Assembly (NCBI GenBank): GCA_032433765.1
Contig: JAVIAB010000139.1
Location: forward strand, 39,763,608 to 39,827,607
DNA: 64,000 bases
Origin: Megaustenia siamemsis
Lineage: Eukaryota > Mollusca > Gastropoda > Stylommatophora > Ariophantidae
Direction of reading: 5' to 3'
Positions 50,201-62,200 of this stretch are shown here, in pieces. Within the stretch, counting starts at the first letter, position 1. The number at the start of each line of letters is the position of its first letter. The notes beneath the pieces are model-generated. The model was not told where the DNA came from, made no database searches, and worked only from the letters and a program-made list of their open reading frames with translations. Both the position numbers and the translations under genes were made by a program.

Positions 50201-53200
50201 GTCTCTTCTCATCACATGGCCAAGAAAGGGCCACCTACTCTGATTATAGATGACATTTTTGGATGCTTCGTCATTCCTCTTATTTCTGTACTAGGCTTAA
50301 ATTTGTTCCATTGTATACAAAGTATTTTCCTCAGTTATCTGATTCAAATGTATACAATTTATTCTCTATTTCTTTAGCTGTATTCCAGCTCTAACATGCA
50401 TAAGTTAGGTTTATAATACATTTGATTTGAAAATCCTTAGTTTTGTTTTTGTGCTTAGTAGATTTCATTTCTCTATTTTATCAAGGTTTTGAAAGTCATT
50501 GTGACCTTCACTATTCAGAATATAATTTCTATCTTTGTGTCTCCTTCTTGATCTATGCAGCTTCCTACATATACAAAGTGATCTACTTCTTCCACTGCTT
50601 TTACTTCCAGGTAATTTTTTTCTTCTGGGTGATTTTTATTTGTCTTTACTTTTGTCTGTTCTTGGTTGATCTCAAGTCCAATTTTTCTAGCCATTGATGA
50701 CTGGTTATTTATTAATTAATTTTTTTTGTATAATGCTCAATAATATGTCATCTGCAAAATCAAGGTTCTCCAATTAAGATCCAAGTGTCCATTCCACGTT
50801 TGTTACCAGTACAGCATTTCTGCATTATGAAGTCGATAGCATTCCTAATAGCACAGGAGATAAAATACATCCTTGTTTCACTCCAGTATCAATTTGAAAC
50901 CATTCACTCAATCCTGCCTCTGTGTGAACTGCACATGAGAAGTCGCCATACAGATCTTTGATGATGTTAATAAGTTTTGGTGGTGTTCCATTTTGTCTGA
51001 GTATGTTCCACAATGAGTCTCTGTGTATGCTGTTGGAAGTTTTTTTTTTTTTAAATAAATGATTTTTAGAAGTGGTTTCTGATTTTGTATATGTTCTTCT
51101 AACATAATTGATGATACATTGATGTAAGATGATGGACTGTGGACAAAAGGTTCAAGGTTTGAATCACATTACTAGCAGTGTGAATTTTTTCTATCTGAAT
51201 CTATGGTTTCTTTGTGGTCTCACTCCATTCTCCTACAATCTCTGCGTAGTGAGATTTGTTGTTTAGACCTAGATAAGAATGAAAAACAGGAAGTCCCTGT
51301 GCATTCTCTGTATGTTAAAGCACCCTTGGATGTTAAAAGTCTAAAAGAATATGATAATTTTGCCAAAAACATTGCTAAAAATTAAGAAATAAAAATCTAA
51401 CCAATTACCTACCCTTTTCCCTCATTTCCTCAATTTTCAAGGTCTTTGCTGCTACTACAAATTTCAATCATCTAAGCTGAAACTATCTTTTACTTTCATT
51501 AACATGTGGCATTAACTGGTATCAGAGACGCTTATGTGTGTCTTGGAAAGGGATCTAGGCATTATGGAGTTATCCAGTGTGCAATGAAAAGAATCTGCCA
51601 AGTAAATTAAACTTACTGCTTCTTTCATTTATGGCTCCTTAACTGAGATGAGAGTGATATTGCATAATCTCTCAAGTACCGTTCTTCTTTTTTTTATTTT
51701 TGAAGGGTTATAGGTATAAGAATGCATATAGATGCATAGAAATGGGAAGCTGCTGTAAAGGTGAATGGTGATGGTAAAGATGATAGGGGAAATGGTGTGG
51801 TTACAACTTTATATAGATGAAGGACAACACATCATCATCATCATCATGTGCTGTACCGGTTGGCGTAGGTGATCATGTCCCTCCACAATCTTCTATCTAC
51901 AGTGCATCGTATCAGTTCTGTTGTTGACTGTTTTCCATGCCATGACACCAAGCTATCCAGTATTTTCTCTCTTTGTCGCCCACGATCTCTCTTTCCTTTT
52001 ATTTTGTCAGTTGTAACCAAGTATTCCAACTTTCCTCTTCTCATGATGTGCCCAAAAAATGTTGATTGCTTCTTTTTGATGTTTTTTAAGAGCTCCCTTT
52101 TTCTGTTGGCCTCTTTGAGAACTTCCTCATTGGTCTCTTTAGCTGTCCAGGGAACTTTCAACATTCTTCTGAGAAATCCCATCTCTGTGGCCTCCAATCG
52201 TCTTTTCATTTGTTTGTCCACTGTCCATGATGCACTTCCATAGGTCAGAATTGGTTCTATATAGCACCGATGAACTGGACAACACAACCAAATGATATTA
52301 TTACTCAATAGGCTTTCCAATGGACAACATATAAACACAGAAATGTAAGCCAATAAACTTAACAGTACATAGCAAAGTAATAATGGAATAACTAAAAAAG
52401 AAAGAACCTAATATTAAAAATGAATGAAAGGGAAATTCTCTGTAGTGCTTGCTAGCGGCTGGGTAATCCATGAATGGGAAGTGAAGTGAGCCTAGTAAGG
52501 AGCAACTAGGTGAATACATGGGCCGGGAACAATGTGAGAACATAGGAAGTGTTCTAAAATTATGAGGGGAGATTGGTAGCCACCAGAGAATAGTTAATAT
52601 GGGTAAGGAAACTAACTAATCCAGAAATCAATATGTGCATATGTATATATACCCATGAATGGACAAATAAACATGTATAAACAATTATCCCCATGCGACA
52701 TGAAAAGTGGTATAGGAAGAGCAAATTGGTCTCATTAAACATGGATGAAATATCTAAGAATGGAGTGCTCCAAAAGAATACAACACAGGTAAGGTATAAC
52801 ACAGAATAGGTGAAAATGGTACTGCCAGGCAAGAGGAATATAAGACCAGTGCCGGCAACAGGAGTATAGGTGGAATCGGAGTGTCACAGTGTGGTGTGGA
52901 AGGAAGCAGAGAATACAATAAGAAACTGAAAGGAGAAATAGGAAGGAAGTATTAAAAATATTCAGTATTCCTATATGGTGCAGAAACATGGACATTAGAC
53001 AAGAAAACAGAACAGAGAATTGAAGCCTTTGAAATGTGGATATATAGAAGAATAGGTAGAATTGGATGGAAGGAAAAGAAAACAAACGATGAAGTCTTAA
53101 AACAACTAAAAATGAAAAGAGAACTACTAAGCACAATTCAAACAAGACAAATGCGATTTTTGGGCCATGTTAAAAGACACAACAGACTACTAAAAGTAAT

Positions 53201-56200
53201 CCTGGAGGGAAAAATACAAGGTAAAAGAGGCAGAGACAGACCAAGACTAACATGAACGAGTAAAATCAAAAGATGGACAAATCAGCCTATGACAACCTGC
53301 ACCATCAAAGCAAGAGACAGAGCAGAATGGCGCTCCATGGTAGCCAACCTTTGTTGCAGAGACGGCACTCGATGATGATTAAAATGGGGGTGGAGGAAAT
53401 GCATATTAGAAGTAAAACTCATAAACATTTAAGGTGTAAATATTTATAACTACATACATTCACACTTATACCCATATACAAAAACCTGCATAGGAGAGTT
53501 GATAATGCACAAATGGGGGAGCAAAAACAGGGAAACTATATGCATGAATGTGATATATTCTTGCCTAATGGGATCAGTAAGCTTCTCTGGACTATAAGGG
53601 ATTCTCTAGGGCAAACATGGGATCAGTAAGCTTCTCTGGACTATAAGGGATTCTCTAAGGCAAACATGGGATCAGTAAGCTTCTCTGGACTATAAGGGAT
53701 TCTCTAGGGCAAACATGGGATCAGTAAGCTTCTCTGGACTATAAGGGATTCTCTAAGGCAAACATGGGATCAGTAAGCTTCTCTGGACTATAAGGGATTC
53801 TCTAGGGCAAACCGGCTGTGGTTGCCAGAGTGGTACAGGATGATGCCAGTGATCTAGATGTCTTGTTTGCCTATATGATCTGAGGAATTTAAATGGTGAG
53901 CCATTGCAGTACCAGTGTTCTATTTAACATCACGAAGGTGCTCACAAAATCTGTCTGCAAGGCTTCGCACTCAAATTGTAACTGTACCTTTTTCCCTCTT
54001 TTTTTTCATTTAATTTTTTTTCTTGTATTGCCTCCTGCATTGATGATTCTCCAGAAGGCAGCTATGAAATCCACTTTCCCATCATCATAAATTGATCCAT
54101 TAATGAAATAGTTCATTTAAACAATGACCTTAAAAAATACTGAAAGCAAGGCTTGAATGTACTTAAATATTTTTTTCTATAGAGTGATTGCTTGTAATTT
54201 ATTTATTTTTATTTAATTTATACCAGCTGTAAGCCAGGGGTTGGTGGCCGTCGTTGTGATGCCTGTTTGGCTGGCTACCATTCATTCCCACATTGTCAGG
54301 ACTGTGGTTGTGATTCTCGAGGAACAGTTGAGCAAATTTGTGATAAATTTACTGGAAGCTGTTTATGCAAGGTTTGTCCAAAAAAAATTGTCATGCTGTA
54401 AATAATAATTTAATTAAGGTGACTTTTTTTTTTTTTAAATAAATTGCAGCATCTATTTGAATATATGTTTCACAAAATCTATCCATAATGAGTAATTAGA
54501 CTTCATATTATCACCTTTTATATGTTACTGGGCAATTCTATATCCACATCATAGGAGGTGGAAACTATAGCCAGTGTTTGATGCTCACTGTATGGAATGT
54601 GTTAAGGGGCAGGCCCACCTGAGTCCTGGAATATTTTTGTTATATTCTGACCCTTAGGTCTTGTGACTTATCCTGATTAAATATATTCTGTATTTCCTAC
54701 AGCGGGGAGCCACGATAGCTCAGTGGTTAGTGAACTGGACTACAAAGGACAAGGGGTAGGGTTCGATCCCAACCGACGGCTTCCAGGTTCACCCAGCCTT
54801 AAATGGGTACCGGATTTTTTTTCTGGGAAAGTAAAGCAGCACTGGCGTAATACCGACCACTTTACCCCAAAAATCATGTGCTGAAGGTCTGTAAAATATA
54901 GGGTCACTAACACCATATTTCCCTATACGCCACTTGATGTGACGGGGGTACTTTACTTTTTTTTTTTATTTCCTACAGCACAGTCACTCTTGAAAAATAT
55001 ATTCTTATTTCCTTCAGAGCAGTCACTCTTGTAGAATATATTCTTATTTCCTACAGAGCAGTCACTCTTGTAGAATATATTCTTATTTCCTACAGAGCAG
55101 TCACTTTTGTAGAATATATTCTTATTTCCTATAGAGCAGTCAATCTTGTAGAATATATTCATATTTCCTACAGAGCAGTCACTTTTGTAGAATATATTCT
55201 ATATTTCCTACAGAGCAGTCACTCTTGTAGAGTATATTCTGTATTTCCTATAGAGCAGTCACTCTTGTAGAATATATTCTTACTTCCTACAGAGCAGTCA
55301 CTCTTGTAGAATATATTCTTATTTGGGACTTCCATTTAAAAATGGTGGAACATTTCACGTTCTCTTGATCGCTGCAGAAAATGCATCCGGGGTTTGATGA
55401 ATTTCGGCTCTCTGATGCAATTTTCTGTGTTGAGATCAAAATGATATTCTACTTAGCAAATCTGCACAGATGAAGTGGACAAATCTGCACCGCCGAGTAC
55501 ACACAGCAATGTTCCTTTTTCACAAGTCAAGGATTGTAAAAGCGACCTTCACCGTCTAGTGTTGACATGCGGTTTACGTCACATTGAGTGCTGTTCAATG
55601 GCCGACGTTGGAATTGTTTGACCCAAGTTATTTATATGCTGAAGCGGATTAATATGGACTGAAGCCAAGTCAACTGAAGATTTTCCTCTTTGGGCAATTT
55701 GCACCGTGTTTCGTTCATTGTACGCTAACCATAGGGTCTGTTGTTTGATGTGTGACGGGGATAATTCGACGACTAACTGTGTGTTTATATGTTCGGTTAG
55801 AGTCAAGAACGATATCCTAACATCATCAAACGCTATACAATTTTTTTGTTCTCAATATGACGATCATCATTTTCCGGAGGACATGAACTTCCGGTATATG
55901 GTGGATAGGTGGCAGGAACCATTGAAGTCTATGTCTGAAAAGTGTTCCATGTTGCAGTTTCCTCATATTCCAAGTCCGGCTTGTTGCAGGAGCTACTGAG
56001 TTAAGTGCTCTGTGCACACCGTGAGCTGTGTGTCTCATCCGTTTTGATCATGTTTCGATATTCCAATTGTTTTCGATGAATGATGATATCGTATGACAGG
56101 GAACATTTGGCTGTGTTCACTTTCTGCGCGGTTTTGCCTTATGTCTTTTGGCGTGTGCTGAGACTACTACGATGTGGACTGCAGTTACCTTTCTTTGTTT

Positions 56201-59200
56201 AGGAGAGTTAGTAATTCGGATGATTCCACTGGTATGGGTGGTTGAGCGATTATGGATTTTAATTCGTTTGCAGTGATAACGAGGCCTTCCATAACCAATA
56301 GAACCAATAGGAGGTGGAAAGAAAATAAAGTAGGAAATTGCTGATCTTGTAAAATATACTTTGGATTATCTCATGAGACATCAGCAGCAACAATGGTAAA
56401 TTTGATTCAACCTGAAAAGTTACTAAGGGAGTCTGGGATCACATGACTGATATAACCAGCTGACAGTGTGTATATACTGCAAATAAGTCTACCACGAAGC
56501 ACAGATGAACTATTTGTTAATAAAATATAACAGCCCTGCAGCAAATAAAGACAGCACATATTACATATACATAACAGGTTATGTAACATATAAACATAGT
56601 CCAATAGTGGTGTATAGAGATAGAAACATAGTATATAAACACAGACTTATAGTATTTAAATTTAGTTTTTTAGTTTTTTATTTAAATTTGATGGTATCAA
56701 CTGTAGCACCACTCTTCTTTTAGCATTTATTTTACAAGATTTTTTTTTCATTTTAGGATATGACCATTTGATATTGTTGGCAGTTTGCAGATCTGACACT
56801 GCATTTGTATATAATATTGCCTTGTGGTATCGACTTTCAGATTTATTTATTAATTCTACAGCACCTTTTAGGTCTTGTACCTCAGCAGCATAATTGAAAT
56901 AGATGGTCCTATTTGATAATCAAAACAACAAAATTGACAGCCATGAAGATACAGACTTTCATTAATGGATGCTTACGCAGAATAAAAGGATGGAAATGGC
57001 AGGACAAAATCACTAACATAGAATTATGGAAATGTACCAGTCAAATACTAGTGAATAAAGAGATACAGCGAAGATGATGACGCTGGATAGGAAACACACT
57101 GTGGAAGCCAACTGAGAGTATTACACAACAGGCCCTTTTTTGGAATCCCCAGAGGGAAAAGACAAAGAGGAAGACCAAAGAATTCTTGGAGAAGACAGAT
57201 AGAAGCAGAGATGAAGATGATGGGAAAGACATGGAATGATCTTAAAAGAATGGCAAAAAACAGAACACCCTGAAAAGTATTTGTTGAAGACCTATGCTCC
57301 ACTGGGAGCCAAAAAGGTAGAAGAAGAAGAATTTTGTAATTAAATAGATTAGTTTTATATGCAAGAAATGTTTTGTGTAGCCTTTCTACACACTAAAAGT
57401 ATAACCATAGCTTTTCATATTTTATATATATTTTTATTTACTATTTACCCTTACTGTGATTATTAAAGACTCTTGGAAGTATTTTTTTTAAAATATAAGT
57501 AAGCAAAAAAACTGCATGCCACTTTCTTTTCATTTGATTTCCAGGACAATGTTAAAGGTGAGAGATGCAACAGGTGTATTGATGAGACATATAGTCTGAG
57601 TGAGCAAAACCCGAAGGGCTGCATTCAGTGTTTCTGTTTTGGTCACACAAGAAAATGTGATAGTGCTGGCCTCAGCTGGGATGTGGTATGTCCTATATTG
57701 CTTTTCACACGTTTGATCAGTAGGGCAGACATGGAATGATATAGCTAATCTGTTACCATGGCTTGATAGTAAAGTAAAAAAACAGTAACACTGTAATTCG
57801 CTAAATGTGCTGTCAAAAACAACTAAGGAACATTTTGCAAGAACTGATTAACTTTATCTTACCTCAACAAACCTTATGGAGAAAAGTTGATGATAGTGTG
57901 ATGATGCTAATGAAGGCACCAAATTAGAATTTCCAAACGACTGCTACAAACCACCTTATTAGATTCACTTTCGATAATTATAAATTTATTAATAAGACTG
58001 CAAAGACATCTTCACTTCATTACTAAAACACAGATTGATTAGTGCAATAAAGGCAAAAAAACACAAAAATAAATCTAGAAAAAAAAAAAAAAAAAAAAAA
58101 AGTTTGATGGCTATTCCAAAAATGTATTATTGGGATCATACAACAATATTGGGTGTAACACATATTGTGGACATTTGGTCTAGTTTTATGAAAGCAACTG
58201 TTCACAAAGTCTTAACTGTCAGCTTTAAACAATTTTTTAGGACAATGCAGATGTAATCAATGTAGCGTTGTAATCTTTTGAGGTATGAAATACATTTTTT
58301 TCCCTGTTATTTAAAAATATTGGGAAAATGATCATCATCATCATGTGACATACCAGTTAGCTTAGGCAATCATGTCCTTCCACAATCTTCTATCTACATT
58401 GCATCGTATCAGTTCTGTTGTTGACTGTTTTCCATGCCATGACACCAAGCTATCCAGTATTTTCTCTCTTTGTTGTCCACAATCTCTCTTTCCTTTTATT
58501 TTGCCAGTTGTAACCAAATATTCTAACTTTCCTCTTTTCATGATGTGCCCAAAAAATATTGATTGTTTCTTTCTGATGTTTTTAGGAGTTCCCTTTTTGT
58601 GTTGGCCTCTTTAAGAATTTACTCACTGGTCTTTTTAGCTGTCCAGGGAACTTTCAACATTCTTCTGAGAATCCCATCTCAGTGACCTATGATCGTCTTT
58701 TCATTTGATCGCAAATTATTTATGTTATGACCATTGACTTCAATTCCTCTTTTGTCTCCTCATCATCATCAAGTACCGGGCCTGCTGGCATAGGTGATCA
58801 TGTCTCTCCACAACTTTCAATCTCGACAATTAACTATCATTTCTATTGTTGACCTTCTGCCAAGCCATTCTTTTAAACTGTCTGGTATTTTTTCTCTTTG
58901 CTTCCCTCTATTTCTTCGTTGTGAGTTAAGATGAACACAGCCAGAAATGAGAAACTTAGTGGGTGTGTCAGAAGACCTATCAACCAACACAGAACTTTAG
59001 TCGTCAGTCGCTGGACACTGCGGGACTTGCTGAGGAGGGGATCTGAGCACCTATGGACATGTTCGGAGTGCAATGATGATGACCCGTAAATAACTCAATT
59101 TCTCTTCATCCCTCAATCTTTCCAGTTGTTACAATATATTCCAGTTGTTCTCTTCTCATCAAATAGCCAAAAAATGATGATTGTTTCTTCCTAATATTGG

Positions 59201-62200
59201 AAATTAGCTCTAATATTTTATCTACTATTGATCTCATAATATGTTCACTGTAAAGTGAAAACAAATCCGGCAACAGAACACAGCCTTGTTTGACTCCTTG
59301 TTTTATATATTGGAATTGTCCTGTTTGAGAAAATGATATATTTTTTTAAAACCATGTTTTGAAATTAAATTGGAGCCAATCCACCCTTGAAATTAAATGG
59401 GAGCCAATCCATCCTTGAAATTAAATGGACACCCACCTGCGACAAAGCTTGGAAAGGTCAGCAACCCAGAACTAACTGCAAGCATCAGGGCTGGCAAAGA
59501 GCAGAGTTTATCAAGACCCTAACCACCTCCCAGTGGTGCTCCTGGGAACAGACTATCCAGTCTGACCAAGCAAGTAAGGATAAAAAAAGGGAAGGCAACC
59601 AGGTTGTAAAAAATGCCATGCTGAAGTCAAATGTGTTGGACCAACAGCCGTAAATATCACAGCCTACCCGCAAGCCGCATCTTATTTTGACAGGCAATTT
59701 GTGAGGCTGTAACGTGGCTGTAAACTAGTTAGTTGAAAAAGTTTTGAAAACAAATATATAGTAGAAACTTGATTATCTGGGTTTCAATTTATCCAATTGT
59801 TTGATTAACGGAATTCATATTTTGCAACTCAGCAACTAATTATGATTACCATTTGGTATTGGTGTCAAATTTATGATGCACTTTTCAAATGATACATACC
59901 ATCCACCCTACTTCCCCTTACTGATATTAAGGATAAAGCTACATCATTCTTTGGATCTACAAGACATACTGACTCTGAAAAGAAAAAAACTTTGTCATTA
60001 CTTCATGTTTTCATTATCAAAGATTCTAATTTTTTTTTCTGTATTGGTTCTGAACATTAGCTCAACTTGCACAAAGAAAATGTGCACTGAAAAAATAGTA
60101 ATCTTTTTTTCTACAGTGTTGTTATTTGTTATGAGACTTTGAGTTATGAATAAAGTATTCTCTATTTATTTAAATGCTTTGATTATTTTATTACATAGAA
60201 AAAGTCTTTAGTGATCATGTCCATCCACAATCTTCTAATCTGCAGTGCTAAAACTACAGGATTAAAACTAAGAATAGCAAAATGTTACATCTTCTCAATA
60301 TTCCTGTATGGTGCAGAAAAATGGACATTAGACAAGAAAACAGAACAGAAAATTGAAGCCTTTGAAATGTGGATTTATAGAAGAATAGGTAGAATTGGAT
60401 GGAAAGTAAAGAAAACAAATGATGAAGTTTTAAAACAACTAAAAATGAAAAAGGAGCTACTAACAAAATTTAAACAAGACAAATGAAACTTTTGGGGCAT
60501 GTTAAAAGACACAACAGCCTAATAAAAGTAATATTGGAAGGGAAAATACAAGGTAAAAGGGGCAGAGGCAGACCATGACTAACATGGATGAGTAACATCA
60601 AAAGATGGACAAGTCAACCTATGAAAATCTGCACCACCAAAGCAAGAGATAGAGTGGAATGGGGCTTCATGGTAGCCAATCTTCAGGCTGAAGATGGCAC
60701 ATAGGTATAAATTTTATCTCTCCATGTCAAATGATTCACTGCCTGTTCTTACAGGTCTTATTTTGTTCTTAAGCCCATAGCTGAGCCCTCTTTCTTAATT
60801 GTTTTTCTTAGAGTTTCTTTTGGTCTCCTTTGTTTTCTTCTCCTACTGGTTGTTTACATGAGCACTTAGTGTGGGAGTTTTCTTTCATCCATTATGAGAA
60901 CACGGCTGATGTACTTCCAGTGCAATCTGCATCTCTAGCTTGCTATGTATTCTTTCTACTATCACACTTGGTGTAAAGTCTAGAGACATTATATGTTGAA
61001 GGCTTTAGGATTTATTTTAAAAGGAAATTATTAATCTCTCTTCAGAACTTGTGAGGGTTTCCAGCTCTTACATCCATATACTATCATAGGTATCACAAGA
61101 TTTGAACAATCTGAGTTATTTTATGCTTGCTAATTATTTTTTCAGCACAAACACAAAACTTAGGCTATTCAAATCAAATGTATTATCAACCCTTATGTAT
61201 GTGTGTGAAAGCTGGAAAACAACAAGAGATATAGAAACAAAGTTGAACGCATTCGAAAATAAATGTCTAAGGAAAATACTTGGTATAGCATGGAACGAAT
61301 TCAAAACAAACGAGGAAATTAGAGAAATAGCCAATCAACCACTAATATCTTCAGTAATAAAGAAAAGACGATGGTCATACGTTGGACATGTGGTGAGAAG
61401 AGATAATAATCGAATAGCAAAGCAAGCCCTCATATGGGAAACAACAGGTAAAAGAAAAAGAGGAAGACCCAGGGAGACACAGAGAAGAACATTGATGAGA
61501 GAGGCAAGAGCAGCAGAAATCGGCTCCCTCAATGAGATAGAACTGCTTGCACAGAACAGAGACAGATGGCGAGATTTGATAAAATATCTTTAAAAGAAAA
61601 CTGCTAGAACAAAAAATTCATATAGGAGAAGGTGTATCTTGGTCTACGCCCTATGGGCTGGTTACGGCTCGAAAGGTCAGTAGATAGATAGAATTATTTT
61701 TGATTCCCAAATACTTGTAAGATTGTTAAAGGCACTTGATGCCAGCGTGTGAGAGGTCCTAATTTCAGGTGTTGTGTTTTCAACATTTTATTTAGTCATT
61801 TTTTTTTTTGTTAGGAGTTCTTTATAAAGCTTTATGTCATTGGTTGTGTCAATAAAATCCAAGTGTTTTGTATTTTTACTATGTTGATCTGTAGGGTCTA
61901 TTTGCCCTGCAACATCATAGGGTAAATTTATTTTATCTTGAGTATCTGAGTGCTTTAAAATGATATGACAAGAATTACTTGGAAGATCTACATTTTTCAG
62001 ATGTTATAGTGTTGTTAAGTGACAATATCAACAAGATGCAAAATATTACAGATATCATCCATGACAGAAAAAATAGGACTTGAAATCGAAGCGATAAAAC
62101 AAAAATAATTTAAAATAACAATATCCCAAAAGGCAATATATATCTCAATCGCCAGGCATTGGAAAGAGTAGACCACTATATATATCTTAGTAGTATTATA

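Larger units (their letters stand above)
58332..59335 (-). mobile_element. LINE, family L-A2, host of two nested insertions
   Basis: 3' end at 58332-58708 (CATCATCATGTG tail, [22 protein letters not shown] frame). It jumps at 58709 to RT-end sequence (HNINNLR region), is interrupted at about 58760 by an L-A LINE, and resumes at 59216-59335 with the complement of [17 protein letters not shown]. The jump at 58709 indicates an internal deletion. Confidence 0.8.

Noticed and set aside
53893..54090. Coding exon before exon 15
   Set aside because: Open only by chance in T-rich sequence; adding it breaks the phase match between exons 14 and 15.
54703..54790. tRNA gene (A and B boxes present)
   Set aside because: The head continues into a 264-bp body with target duplications and tail, and related copies occur at 9893, 49056, 34345 and 17725; no convincing acceptor or anticodon stem. 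Called a SINE.
54953..55162. Small repetitive peptide gene on the minus strand (13-residue repeats)
   Set aside because: It is the 39-bp tandem array read in frame; units switch to 40 bp further right, which breaks it.
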